64,000 nucleotides of DNA from Atrichornis clamosus (lineage: Eukaryota > Chordata > Aves > Passeriformes > Menuridae): NCBI GenBank assembly GCA_013400975.1, contig WBMZ01003320.1, positions 62,001-126,000 of the forward strand, read 5' to 3'. A program made the position numbers and the translations under genes. A model generated the notes under the pieces. The model was not told the DNA's origin. It made no database searches and saw only the letters and a list, made by a program, of their open reading frames with translations. How positions within the stretch are numbered: the stretch's first letter is position 1; every line of letters begins with the position of its first letter. Below are positions 1 to 34,298 of this stretch, in pieces.

Positions 1-4947
<4,947 letters not shown>

Positions 4948-5144
4948 ATATATTAGTTGAAGAAGATCCAGCACCTTGTGCATTCTCAGGGAATGGACGT
5001 CAGTGTGTCATGAATGGCACTGAATGTAAGGGTGGATGGGTTGGACCAAACGGAGGCATAACCAACTTCGATAACTTTGCGTTTGCAATGTTGACTGTGT
5101 TCCAGTGTATAACCATGGAAGGATGGACTGATGTCTTGTACTGG
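4948..5144 (+). CDS. CACNA1D: E3: domain I turret, P-loop and selectivity filter
   Basis: A 197-nt exon encoding an acidic, cysteine-containing extracellular turret ([19 protein letters not shown], then NGTECKGGW), the conserved [19 protein letters not shown] pore helix and the filter motif [11 protein letters not shown]. The Glu of TMEGW is the domain I member of the EEEE ring that coordinates calcium. NGT is a potential N-glycosylation sequon in the turret. The exon ends in phase 0 after the Trp codon, so it can be joined to either IS6 exon (E4 or E5). The donor is a full consensus gtaagt. Confidence 0.96.
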
Positions 5145-18108
<12,964 letters not shown>

Positions 18109-18194
18109 TAAGCAGTTGAGTTAACATTGTGTATGCTACTGCTACTTGTCAGATGGCCTCTGCATTTACTCCAGCTTCTCAGCAATGGCTTCTT

Positions 18195-18200
18195 TGCATG
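18195..18200 (+). promoter_or_regulatory. TGCATG motif downstream of E5 (candidate RBFOX site)
   Basis: An exact TGCATG begins 88 bases after the end of E5. No TGCATG lies in the 479-bp intron after E4. RBFOX proteins bind UGCAUG, and when it lies downstream of an exon they usually promote its inclusion. Function here is inferred. Confidence 0.4.
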
Positions 18201-21200
18201 CACTTGAGATTCTTATGTCATCCTACAGTGTTTGCTCTTTGGACTGAACTGTGTGATTTGAGTGCCTGTGTCTGTCTTGACACCACGTTCACCATGCTTG
18301 CCAAAATTATAAAAGAGGCACTAATCTCCTTATTCTATAGTATTCCTACAGGGAAAAGCATTTTGCACACGGAGATGTGTGATGCACCTGTACAAATATT
18401 CTCCCCTGTAGTTATTACAAGTGTCTTTTTCTGAAAGACCAACTTTTGCTGTTCTTCAAATAGTCATAAAGTAATTGGAGTATTATTTATGTCACATATT
18501 TTTGCGCAAAATATTGCCAAATATTTTAGGTAGATGCTTCAAGATCTGTCTTACTGAGTGTGGCTGTGCTACCCTGACACAAAGTGTTCAGTGGTACCTG
18601 GGTTGTAGAGCTGTGAATTGCTGTGACAACCTGCACCAGGAAGCTGACATATTTATCAATAATCAAGTATCAATTTAATATAGGTGTCAGTGGGAGGTTG
18701 TCACAGCTTTTTGTTGGTTTGTGCACTCCAGGCTCCAGCCAAGAACTAAAGTCGTGTTAGTTTTAGGTGTAGAATGTGATTTAAAACTGTAGTTAATGGC
18801 AAGAGTTTGCCAGGTTTTCTTTTTATAAAGTCCCCTTCCTTGAGGTTACGACTCCTTCCTTTGCTGTTTCCTGATTTCTGACACACTTGAGCTTGGGAAA
18901 TTCTAGTGTATGGTAAAGATATTTTTTGATAAATATATGAAAGACCCAGCTAGCATTTGAATACTGAAAAGAAAATTATTATGGTTGTATGTATTAGCTT
19001 TCAGTTATATAGCAAACAGTATTGTTCTGGCAATCTCAGGCAAGCTGTGCCATCTTTGTTAGCCAACAGAAAAGTTCCTCTTACATGGAAAGCATCCTGA
19101 CACTGCAGTTGATGGTGTCATCAGGATGCTGATAGTGTGTGCAGCCCTATTTGTGATTTTGCTACACTGCATGCATTGTATCTGAAAGAAATTATAAAGC
19201 ATTATTATAGTCTTGGAAATCAGAGAAGCAAACAAAATTTCCAGGTGCTGATGTAACTGTGTTAAAAGAACACTCTTATCTCATGAGTGGTTTTGCAATG
19301 AACTTTAAAAAATCTTAAATCATTTATTTGTGGTAGATTACTGTTGCACACAGGAAACTAGGGAAAACATAGTTTTACCTTACTGTCAGAATTGCTTTAT
19401 AAAGCAGATGTTTAAAAACGAAAAGGTAGTGCTAAAATCACATCAGTGGTTTTCAGATTTAATCTTTTCTGTCCAAGACCTATCCTGTAAAGTGTGATTT
19501 GCGCAGTTGTATCAGCTGTTTTATCCAAGGACAAATGTGTAAATTGTTGCAAAATTAAGGGCCCAGCTTTCAGTCATGCTGGACAAATGAAAGAAGAAGG
19601 AGAAGGACAGATAAATGAGGGTAGTTACAGTGTAATTTATTTCTTCTTCTGATGCTGTTACCTAACGTTGCTGTGTGACTGGACTTTCCACTGAAGTCAT
19701 TAGAGGATTAGGCTCTCACTGTTCCTTCTCTGGCCCTTAAGAAGGTCATTAGCACCAATTAGTTTTCTTCCTGTCATGTATGAATGTGTCTGATAACAGA
19801 TAATAATTATTCCTATTTCTCCTCCCATGACTTGAATTGTTAATGTTTTCAAATTTTTTTATTTAAAAAAATAGATTATAGGGAAGGTGAAGCCGAATCT
19901 GTTTTTTTGTTGCACATGTTAATTTCTTCAACTGAAGTAATGGAAATTTAGAGATACTCTAAATCAGCTTTACATTTAATTTTATTGCTGATTTAATATA
20001 TTTAAAATACTATATGAGGTTTGCAACATTATGATACGTGTATTTGTTGGAATATGGAGTAGTTTTTTAGCTACTGTTCTAATACAGGGAAAAGTTGTCC
20101 CCTTGTCCTTGGATTCCTTTCTGCAGACAAGAAATCACCACTGATTTCTAGTTGTTGCCTGATCCACAGAGCTCAAATACTCTTCAGAACCCTTCCTGGC
20201 TTTCCTTGGATTTCCAGTGCACAGAAATGGCAGTGACAAGTGGGATGTGAACTCTCCTTAAATTCGTCAAGTCATTAATTGCTAAATTTATTTTTCTGCC
20301 ATAGTGTCAGCCAGGGTCAATTGAGTGCTCAGGGTGCTTGATGAATTGTCTGAATCCATGTTTGCCCTAAATACATGAAAGAGCCTTCCTAAACCTCCCA
20401 TTTTTTGTTTTCTTTCTGAAGAAAATGACACTAGAGAACTGGGACACGTGATATATAAACGTCACCAAGGGTTGACATTGAAAGTGCAAGGAGAAGGTCA
20501 AAGGGAATACTCCTAAAAGATACCTATCATACCAGACTGATGGTTGGTACATAAGTGAAGAGAATGTCCTGTACTTGTTAGAAGCTCTGACAAACAAGGG
20601 CCAGTGTGGAATTCTGTTACTCTGATTCATTTTGATCAGTATATGACAGTTGTATATAAATATTTTCCCATACTTTCTGTTTAGACCTACTAGTCTAAAT
20701 TTTATGGATGAAATTGATGTACTGGTAAAATCCAATGGATGTATTTATATTAGTAGAAAGGTAATATTTTTTGTTCTGAGCCAAGTAGTGAATACATAAC
20801 ACATAAATTTTTTTGTTTTTATTTAAAAGTTACTAGTTTTTATGTTTTATGCTCCTCAAACCATAACATGAAACTTGGTTTATGATAAATCTACAGATAA
20901 AGCTAAATTTTACTAAACCTATCAAATGTCAAGAATGTAAAAATTATGCCAACTTACTTGAAAAGCATGGCTTTGCATACAGATTTTGGAAGTGGAATCT
21001 GAATGCCCAATACCTTTTCTGTATGGAAGTGTTACTTCCTGTAATATCAGGTTATGCTGTGTACATTTAAATCTGTCTGCTGTTTTGATCTGTTTGTGGT
21101 TTTAAAATATTCAGTTATTCTCTTTGCACTCCTTTGTTATTCTGTGACCATCTGCTCCTTTGTATTTCTGTAATGCCTCCTGTGCACTGCATGTTTGATG

Positions 21201-24200
21201 TATTTAGATACTGTAAAATGGATGAGAATGGTGATTTGGCAGATCTTTTGTTTTACATCTAGCTGTTTCTGAAGGTGAGTATTTCCTGGTGATCCATGTC
21301 TGTCTTGCCTGCTGAAGGTGACATTCTTAAAAATAGAGTTAATATTTTTAATAATAGTATTATAAATTAATAGAAACAATGTGTGTGTGGAATCTGCATG
21401 TGGTAAATATTGTGATTTCTGCATGGAAGCTGACTGTGGAGATTTTTTCCCTGATTATTCCCTTGAATAACAAGGATGGAGAGAATTCATAGGCTTTCGT
21501 TAATTCAGCTTTTTCAAAATACTCTAATTTTTACTTTGTATTAGATGCTAGAAATATTTACATAAGTCTAAAATGGTCTTCTCTGAAGACATGAAATACT
21601 AGGCACAGAAACTGGGAGCTCAGGATAGGCCTCCTCTAAGTATTCTGGGATAAAAGACCAGAGCATATCACGGCTATTGGTGCAAGAGAGTGAGCTGAAA
21701 CTGAAAGTTAAGTTAGAATTATAAGGTTAAGGCTATTAGACAGTCAACAATCAGGATGGAGATACTCATCCATCCTGAAAGTGTTAAAAGTTAAAATAAT
21801 AATACTAATGATAATGAAAAAAAGCTAAAATAGACATGCCAGTAATTCATCGTGCATTAAACTGTTTGGCGATGAACAGAGGAAATAGTAAATTATAAAA
21901 CTTCATAACTTATTTATCAAGAGGCATGGCTTTTAATGATGCATGATGATCTATTCCTGAAGATAGTCCTTATCATTATGGGATGGATTCTGCTGACGGC
22001 ATTTCCTGCTCAAGGCATTAGTATTTCTTTGGGTAGCCATGGGAACAAATAAAACCTTTCAAACACACTTTAATAAATCTTTAAGTTGAATTTATTGCCT
22101 TGCAAAAGGACACCAAAACATAAGCTTGACATGTCCTTACATCCTCCTACATGTGATCTTGTAGGTTGTTAAGTGAATGTTAATTTTTTTCCATTTCTTT
22201 CCCCCAGTAGTATTTGCAATGTATGTACATAATGATTCTAAGAGCTGAGGGTATGTACTCATCCACCCTAATCTCACAGCAATATCTGTCAATTAATGTC
22301 ATATAAAATATGTTGGTGCAGATAAGCTTATACACCTAAGAACTGTTGTCTACAGCATATATGGAAAAAATCATAGAAAAAGACATTTGAATAATGATGC
22401 ACCAAATAGAAAACGGCAGTGAACTGTCATCCATAGCCTTTCAGCAAAAGGAAAATGAACTGGTTTTGACAGTGTTCCTTTTCACAGCAGCAGGAAGGAC
22501 TGGTGAAAAATAAAAAATAGAAATTATTGCTGAAAATTTAACTCCTTCCCATCGATAAACAGAATATACATTCAAAACAAGGAGAGGCACTCCAGTTGTA
22601 GATCTCAGGACGTTAGGAACTGAAGCAGACTCTTTTGATTGCTGTGTCCTGGTAAAAGTAAAACTCAAACACAAATAGATACAAAAAAAGGAAGTGTTAT
22701 GCCGGATTGATCAACTGAATGTACTGACAATAATTATCAGCCAATACTTTCAGCTGCATACAGCAGGAACTTACTGCTTTAGACAGAAACCACTAAACTC
22801 CTTGGGAATAGTTTCGTACTCTTGAGTAAGAACTTGGAGGGAACTGATTTTATTTCAGTCCTGTCTGAACTTACCACACCAAAGCTTCTTAGGAATTGGT
22901 CCTGTGAGGTGCTTGCTGGTGAGCCCCTGGCAGGGAACAAACCACAGCAGTTTCAGAAACTGTGTTGAGAGGGCACATCCTGGTGGGTGGGGTGTGGTCC
23001 TGTGCTCAGAACTGCTCCTTCTTCCAAGAAATCCAGTGTGTCCTGAGCCAAACGGGTCTTGACCCAGGACAGAAGCAGCACATTTTAATATGCAGGTCTA
23101 ATAATAGTCTGGAACATCAGATCTCAGTTTTGTTGCTCTATCAAATGGCTCCCTATCTTGCTGTTCCCGCTGATGATCCAGTAGCATTCATGTGCACTCT
23201 GGCACAGTAAGGCTGTACAGGCCCTCTGCTCCACACAGCTGATGCTGGAGCTCTTGAAATTTGCCAATTGCTAATGAACTGCACAGAAATAGCCATGGAT
23301 AGGTAATACCAGTTTGCATTTCCTCATCAAGAGTCCAATGCTCCTTGCTCAAGGAAAATTCCTGCTAGGATTTTTTTGTCCTACAGAAATAATTCTAGCG
23401 TTCAGTCTGTGAATACTTTTTCCTTAAAGAAGGGGTGGCAATGATGTATACAAATTTCCTGTAATTAAAGATGTGATGTCAATTAACCTTTTTTTATGTC
23501 CCTCCACATCTGTTACACTTTACACCCAGCTGTGAGCTGTTGTCCATACTTAGCTGTACACTTTAAGCAGTTTCAGTTCTCTGACTTGATTCTGCCAGTT
23601 TGTTGGTTGGTATGGTTACCACTGTGTGAAACCTCTCCTGCAAGCCTGGTGGCCAACACTGTACTCCTGTGAGTACATTTTTATTATTATGTGACTGTTC
23701 TCTGTGAAGAAATGAGAGTCTGGGGTGTCTGGGTGGCAGTTCTACATATAGCATTAGCTTAACACTTTCCACGTACCAGACCCTGTGTACAGCAAGCTCT
23801 ACGCTGCAGGAGATGAATTCTCCCTCTCACTGCATTTGCAGTGACACAAAAGGGCAGGAACATGGCTAACAAAGGATTTGTGTCCTGGTTTGTGCTTAGA
23901 CATCAAAAGCAACCATTTGTTTTGTGTCATCAGTGCCCAGTGGTGCACAGGAGTTACAGCAACACCCATGGTGCTGCACAGGCCCCCTTATGAAATATGT
24001 CTGGCTTTTAGCATGGGGAGGAGGCTGTTCTAAGTGTCTCTAGTTATTATGTCTGTGAATTACAGAGAGAAGGGAGAGTAACCAAATACATTTAAACAAA
24101 TTTTCTTGGGATTTTTGGTTAATGTGACCCTGCCTGAAACTCAAGGTGTGAGGACCAGAGGGCTGTAATCGAGTCCCAGCAGGCACTCCCTGCTGCCACT

Positions 24201-26635
24201 TCCACCTTGTTGCATCAAGCCATTCCCAACTGATGCATACCAGCAGGAGTTATTTCACTCTGCTGAAGAAAGAAAAATCTGGCATGATTGCCCCAGACTA
24301 TCGAAGCGTGAATTCAAGCCCTGCATTTTATATGCTTCTGCCTCAACAACCATTGATGATGATGGTGTTGTGCCTAAACAGAGAAATGAGATCATCTTTC
24401 TGCAAGCAGACAAGCAATTTTTGGGCAACAGAAACAAACCCTGCCATTTTATGTAGTAGGTTAATTATCACTAAAAGTAAATGAGGTTATGTAAATTAGT
24501 CTCCATCAAATGCTTTAATTTGCAAATGATGTCTTTATTGTGTTGCAGATGTAGCACCCCCTGCCCAAAATACCCTTTGATATGTCAGATCCAGGCCATT
24601 TTATCAAACCAGAATGAAATGCATATTTTGAAGTAAGCTCTTAGCACAGGCATTTGTGAAACTAAATATTTACAGAGCTTAAGTCCACTTACTGCAATTA
24701 ATGTGCAATTTCCTGAGCCTGTCGACTTCACAGGCTGCTGGCTTGAGTGCTGGGTTGATGACAGGGAGGCCAGTTCAGGCCAGCAGTCTGACCAGGGCAG
24801 TACCTTTGCTGCCTACATGGACAGAGTTTTTTCTTTCTGCTCTGGACCCACCCTAAGCACTCCACAGCCGTGAAATGCTGCCAAGCAGCCGTCTTAGTCC
24901 TCCGTCCAGGAGATCAACCAATGTCCACTTATCTTTAAATATTCAAATATCTTTTTGTCTAAATGTCTTTGTCAGAAGCTCTGAAGAGCCAACATCTCTC
25001 CCTCTTCTCACCCCCCATCATCTTTTCCAAATAACTTTTTCCTTGGAAAGAAAAAAAGATGCTTTTGTTTTACTAACTCATTACTTTCCAATTCTATTAA
25101 ATTCTGATTTCTTATTAATGGTATTTCCCTAAAAACAGCAGATGCATATATGTCTGAGGGATGTTCCTACATTGTGGCTGTGATAGAAAAAAATACTGTA
25201 GAGCCAGACTCCTCCCTCCCCTGAAGAATATTCAGTCTTCTTGGGTGTTATAGTTTCTTACAAAAAGTCAGGTTTAAAAATAAATTAAAATTTTTAAATA
25301 TTGTGGAAATAAGCACCCTTGCATCTCCTTCTACTGATAAATTGCAGCAGCATTTAACAAGGCAGTGTCTGACTTCAGTACTAAAGGGAATGGTCAGAGT
25401 TAGCTGTGTATATAAAAAACTATGTTTAATTCTCTGCATGCAGCTGTTTTAATGAGAAGTCAAAGAGTGGTTCAGTCATGGGTGAAATGCTGTACAAAGT
25501 ATCAGCCTTGCCAGCTGATTAATAAAAGATTTATTTTATTCACTTCACTCTAAGTTATAACACCAACTTTCGTTTTCCTTTGCCATCACACACCCTTTGA
25601 ATTAATGAGGAATACCCAAAGGACTTTAATGAAAAACACATGAATACTTAGTAAAAGCTAGCAAGGCTTGTTACTTTTCATTTCCTGCTATGCCATGTTA
25701 GCTCTTTTTTTGAGATACTGCCTGTGGGAAGAGAGTCACGAGAATGTTGCCTCAATCAGGTGTAAAGGACGGTCTCTAATATTCTGAGAGAAGATCAAAC
25801 CCAGCATTCCATACACCAAGCAGTTTCTTATTGACTTGTGAAATTATTCTTTTTTTTTTTTTTAGAGTGATTATCTTTCAGAGAGATCTTTAGAGCTCTG
25901 TCTCTTCCCGAAGCATTTTTGTGAGGACCTTTTGCAGGACCTCGTCCTTGGGTGGCAGGTGAAGGGTAGCAAATGCAAAGCAAGCACTGGCATTCTTCAG
26001 CTTCATTACAGTGCCATCAGATGGAACAGGATGATCTCCACGTGCCAAACTGAAATTCTGTTGAATTAAGTCCTCAGCTGTAAAAGAGGCAGTGCCTGCC
26101 TCTCAGCTTTTGCAGCAGAAAGCTGTTCACTTTCTGCAACATAACATTAAAAAACCTGTAATGCCTGTATAGTTGCAAGTAAAGGACTTAATGCTTAAAT
26201 TTAGTGATCTCCTTTAAACACTAAATTTCTGCTCTGTCATGTTTAAAGATTAAAAAAGCCAATAAAAAATAAAAAACCCTTTATGAGATTGTCTTTGCAA
26301 TTCCAAATAAATAATGCATGTCACCAGACTGAAATACTATTTTGTAAAACTTAGACCTTCTGTTATTCTGCTCTGTTTTCTTAGGGCAGTATTTTTATTG
26401 ATAATTGTTTCAACTTCTTAAAATATTCTGCAGTCTTATGCTAATTTTCTAATATTTTCCACTTGAAAATGGATATTATTAAGGACTTTATTAAATTTCC
26501 CCTAAAGAGCGGGTTAATTAGGGAATATTTTCAAGTAAAATTTTCCAATAAATTAAGGAGTTGCAAATTTGTAGTAAATGAAGTTGCTCTAGCCATTTTT
26601 AAAGTTTAATTTGAGCCCTATTGTAAGATTAATAT

Positions 26636-26866
26636 GGACAGCAATAGGACAAGGGGTAAACAGCTTTAAACTGAATAAGGACAGTTTAGATTAGATATTA
26701 GGAAGAAATTTTTGCCTGTGAGAGTGGTGGGGCACTCAAACAGGATGCCCAGGGAAGCTGTGGCTGCCCCATTCCTGGAAGTGTCCAAGGCCAGGTTGGA
26801 TGGGGCTTGGAGCAACCTGGTCTAGTGGAAGGTGGGACATGGAATGAGGTGATCTTTGGGGTTCCT
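26636..26866 (+). mobile_element. CR1 LINE, truncated 3' end (sense)
   Basis: The segment reads like the 3' end of an avian CR1 retrotransposon: agattagatattaggaagaa, then gtgagagtggtggggcactc, cccagggaagctgtggctgc, ccaaggccaggttggatggg, cttggagcaacctggtctag, and a tail resembling ggaatgaggtgatcttt. This order and wording is the familiar CR1 consensus with about 10-15% scattered differences. Only the last few hundred bases are present, the usual 5'-truncated form, with no reverse-transcriptase frame. The terminal short tandem repeat has decayed. CR1 at this state of preservation supports a bird (or other sauropsid) genome. Confidence 0.88.
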
Positions 26867-27114
26867 CAATGATGTGAGGCAGAACAAGCTTACCTTTAAG
26901 TATTGAATTGTATGTACTTAGAAAACAGTTCAAAAGATACTTGCTTACCCCTATTTCTACATGTTGATACTCAGATAAATTGGATCCTTCTGCCAAAGAG
27001 GGTTACTCGTTTGGAGCTGTGGGTCACCCCAGAAGTTGTAATAATGTTGTCATATGAGATGTCGTGGTAGAATAATATACTTGATAATTGTCTTGAGTCA
27101 TATGTCATTAAGGG

Positions 27115-27195
27115 AATCATAGATTTATAGGGTAGTTGATGTTTAAAGAGACCTCAGCAGGCCATTTTATCCAATCTCCTTCTCAAAGAGCATGA
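27115..27195 (-). mobile_element. Degraded CR1-like fragment (antisense)
   Basis: On the + strand this reads ggaatcatagatttatagggtagttga..., then agagacctcagcaggccattttatcc and aatctccttctcaaagagca. That resembles the reverse complement of the CR1 3' terminus (the familiar 'aatcatagaatcatttaggttggaaaagacct...' pattern) but is much more diverged. The fragment sits about 250 bp after the sense CR1 end. It could be an independent older insertion or an inverted companion. Confidence 0.5.
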
Positions 27196-27755
27196 TTTAA
27201 TTATTTTTATTATCATTCCTAAAATAATTCAGCAATTGATCCAAATTATGCACCGAAGCAGACAGGCAGTCCAATACATTGTCTTGAGATTGGGGCAATG
27301 AGATAGAGGATTGAGTTTATATAAAAGGATGTGTTTCTGATCTGTGGGAACAGGGCTTCTAGGTTCTGTTACAGAGAGCAAAAGGGAAAAACAGCCAGAT
27401 CTCAAACAGCATGGATGTCTGTGCATGATATAGTTAAGGGAGGGCCCAGTAGTAGAATTCTGGAATACTGTATGTTTGGATATGGACAATAAACTGTGAC
27501 TAGGAGGGGAAGGATTTTAGGACTGGTTGGCAGAATTTCCTTTTCACTGAAACTAATATTCACCTCTGAAATCACTTCAGTACTGCAAGTTTGTAGGGAA
27601 AAAAAAAGCAATTTAAAAGTAATCTTAAAATCTGTATAGAAGAGCACGTAAATAAATGGGGGGGAATCAACTCTTCCCCTATGGGAAGTGTCAAGAATAC
27701 TGGTTAATTTTTATTAAATTATAAAAGCTCTGAAAGTGGTGATGTAACATAGTAG

Positions 27756-30940
<3,185 letters not shown>

Positions 30941-31018
30941 GGCTTACACTGGCTGACTTAATGGAAGACAAGAAGAAAAGCAGACTTAGCTGCTTTGGCC
31001 GTTCTTCCAATAAACATG
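30941..31018 (+). CDS. CACNA1D: E7: 26-codon cassette exon of the I-II loop (9a-type)
   Basis: A 78-nt exon, exactly 26 codons, inserted between E6 and E8 without changing frame. It encodes LTLADLMEDKKKSRLSCFGR then SSNKH, with Arg and Ala codons formed at its borders. The segment is basic and serine-rich, directly after the AID-containing exon. The length and location match the 26-residue I-II loop insert reported for alpha-1D of chick cochlear hair cells, as I remember that work; the residue-level match has to be checked. Acceptor cttccccag, donor G|gtaaaa, which is only moderate and fits optional use. Two TGCATG motifs lie 135 and 163 bases downstream. Confidence 0.88.
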
Positions 31019-31152
31019 GTAAAATGTGTTCAGATTTGCAGTTGAACTTTCTTTTGTGCCACTACTGCATTGGATGTGGTAGCTTTCGGGAGCACAGATT
31101 GTATGCATTTTCTATAACCAAGGCTTAAACATCTCTGGCATGGAAGCCCTTG

Positions 31153-31186
31153 TGCATGCAGACCTTCCTGCTGGTTGAAGTGCATG
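31153..31186 (+). promoter_or_regulatory. Two TGCATG motifs downstream of cassette E7
   Basis: Exact TGCATG hexamers at 31153-31158 and 31181-31186, only 28 bases apart and within 170 bases after E7. Paired UGCAUG downstream of a cassette exon is the usual arrangement of an RBFOX splicing enhancer in neurons and muscle. Use of these sites is inferred. Confidence 0.5.
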
Positions 31187-34100
31187 TTTGAAATAGAGAT
31201 GCTGCTCTATCTCCCTAAAGCACAGTCTTTAATCCATTCAGATTTCCACTGAAGTGTCTTTGTCTGTGACTGTTCTTAAAGCATATGTTTTCTTTTTCAG
31301 AAGTCAGGTAAAGCAGATAAATAATGTGCTTTAAATTTAGGTGTGAAGAAATTAATAAAAGTATTTGATCAGCATTGAAATGGATCATAATGTAAGCTTT
31401 GAACAGTGTGATGATAGTATTTACTATTTATTTTTAGTATTTGTGATGTAGAATCTAACAAAACCTAACAAGCTTTTACTCTATCTCTTGTTGTTATTGA
31501 TGGTTTTGTTTCTGTAATTTCTGTTTTATTCAGTTTTTCCCTACCCACATTGGGGATGGACAGGAGGCTTAGAGTATGATAGTTATTTTCGAATATGCCC
31601 TCTTTTACTACTGGCAAACATACTGTTCTGACATAATCACAGTTGCAGTAATTAGAGATACGGTGTTAATCCTATCTGCAACTAAGTTTTTTGAGCAACT
31701 GGCTCTCTTGTTGTCCTAAGAATCACTGTTGTGGCCTAGAATGAGTCTGAAAAATTGGATCCAGTTACTTCAGAGAGTGCAGAATGTTAAGTCAGAAATT
31801 GCTAGGACCTGATGGACTTATTTTATACAAATATTGTGTGTGCTTGAAATTATTTGTACAACTGTTACATATATTGTCTGATACAGCTTTATGGACTGAA
31901 TTAGTTTTCCCATAAAAGTTGTGAGAAGACGGTTGCAGTTCTACTTTGAACTACATATTTCAACACAGCCTTGGAATCAGCAGGTTCAGGTTCTGATGTC
32001 TGTCAGGAAGCAGCCTGGAACTGGCTGAAAACCTGCTGTCATCTGCTGGCAGTGGCTGCTGTCTCACACTGGTGCCTGACCTTGCAAGTCAAAGGCATCC
32101 CCAAACTCATTTGCACTGACTTGGTTTCTTCTGCCTTGCAGGGCAGGTGTACCTTTTGTGAGTGGGGTTTTTCCAACGTACAAATTGATGGCCTAAGTTT
32201 ATTTCTTTCTGTGTTCATGAGACTATTATGCTGCTTTGAGGAGCTCCAACTTAGACTGTCACTGGATTAGAAATACCACCCTAAATATTTTTGTGTTATC
32301 TCTACCTGTATTTCCATTACAAGTGCCATGTCTGTAGAGTATGCAACATTCCCAGGGTTCATAGTGTCACCCTTCAGGCTACAAGAGGTTGGTTCAGTGA
32401 TGCTGCTGTAACAAAGACTGATTATTTTGCTCTCCTTCCCCTGCCAGGCAGCCGTTCAACCTTATATTGCTTTTCCATGGGCTGCCTATGAAAAGAGAGA
32501 GCCCATAAGAATGATCTACAACAACATTAAATCTGCTCTGTGAAAAAAGATATCTTGCTATACTATCACGTAGAACATCTTCCAAGCAGACTCTCCTTAA
32601 ACTGAATTTACCCTGAGGAGTTTCACAGTCAGAATAGATAGTGCCACTTCTTTCTGAAGTGTTTTCTGGGCATACAGCAGACTTTGGAAAATTTGAGATG
32701 AATTTGCAATGATAATGTTGCCACTTTGGGGATTTTTTTTCATTCTGTTTTCCTGTTTGACTACCTCAAAGATTTGGTATAAAAGATTCAGAAAATTCGT
32801 GTACTAATTTGAGAAAGAATTAGGAAACTTTTGGAGTTCAAGGAATTGGTTGTCTGTTGCTAGCAGACAAAAGATGACCTTTTTTGCAAGATTGATCTAA
32901 AATTTTGCCAGTATAGTACCTTTTAAAATAATTCCAAGATTCTCTGCAGTAGCCAGTACTAATGAGCTGTGCAAATCACTCTACTTCTGCAGCACTCTTC
33001 CTTCAGCACATGTAACCGAAAAAGCTGCCTAACATGCACCAGTGTGAAAATTAATCAACCTATGGATCAAAAATGCACAGTTGAAGTTGAAACAGGTTAA
33101 AATTTTTATTATATACATTCTAGGGGAAAACATTTCTAACAATAATACTTCACACTACAATTCAGTAATTCAGGTTGTAATTTATCCTGCTTCTGGATTC
33201 TACAGTGACACTAAATTTTCATATTTCAGGATTATGGAATTTTTTTGTTCTAACTCCAGCTACCTAGGACACATCACTGCTGATGGGCACTGGCTTGCTT
33301 TTCACTATGCATAATTATGTTACAACCTGGAGTAGAGTTTGAAATCTCTGCTCCAAAGTCTGAAAACTCCATAGAGTAAATAGGGAACACAATGGATTGT
33401 TTCTCTCATGTTATATTCTTATCCACAGAAACAAAATGTAGTTGTTGATGTATTTGACCTGTTTTCTATGCACTCAGGAAAGTATTAAGCTGCATGCTGT
33501 ATGGGTTGCTTATATTGTCTAATGCAAGCATTCTTTTTTTTTTGAAACCAGTTAGCTTAATTGAAGAGATTATTAGATCTAGAAATCTGCATAATCTTTC
33601 CAGAAGAATGCTACTAAAATAAGGGCAAAAGGTGAATAAAGAAAAGAGAAAATTTGGTATCTGCCTTTGAATACTGGGGTGCCAGTTTACAGATCTCAGA
33701 GCTGACCATGCTGAGATCAGACAACCTTTCAAAAGTTCATCGTGTGCTGTGTTTGCCTAATGAACATCACCTGCCCTTACAAAGCTGTGGTCATGGAACT
33801 GAGTCTTTTTGAGAGCTGGCAGGTTGCTTGCATTAGCAGAGTGGATGTGGACATGCAGTGCTGCTCTTTTCTTCTGGCTAAAGATCTGATGATTTGCTGG
33901 CATTGCTGGAGCTGGACTTCCACATGGTGCCTTTCTCAGTACTTCTGTCAAGTTTTAATTTTGGCATATAAATTACAGTATAATGACAGCTGAGTTTCCA
34001 ATGTGAACTGAACCGGCTGTGGTTCTTTTTTATCTCTTCTGTCTGTAACAGAGCACCTGCAAGTCACTAATAGAGATGGAACAACAGCCATGTCATGTTT

Positions 34101-34280
34101 GAAACAGAGTAACATTCTGAATTTAATAGTTCACAGGACTGACGTTCACTTCTATAGGGACAAAGATTTTTTCTTTGTACTTTTTTTTCACACAGTCCTG
34201 TTCTAAAAGGGCTGGTATTTCTTACTGTGGACTAACACACTAAGTCTGGGTAGACTTGAATTAAAATTAGGGTATTTTAT

Positions 34281-34298
34281 ATTTGCATGTATTTGCAT
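34281..34298 (+). promoter_or_regulatory. Tandem ATTTGCAT octamers
   Basis: Two exact ATTTGCAT octamers (34281-34288 and 34291-34298), with starts 10 bases apart, about one helical turn. ATTTGCAT is the POU-domain (Oct) recognition sequence. They are followed by a small inverted repeat (acctaca / tgtaggt, 5-base loop). Whether this is an intronic enhancer is unknown; in AT-rich DNA a chance pair is possible. Confidence 0.35.

Noticed and set aside
26461..26536. Separated inverted repeat acttgaaaat / attttcaagt, possibly a small transposon.
   Set aside because: Arms are only 10 bp in AT-rich sequence, with no target-site duplication or recognised termini.
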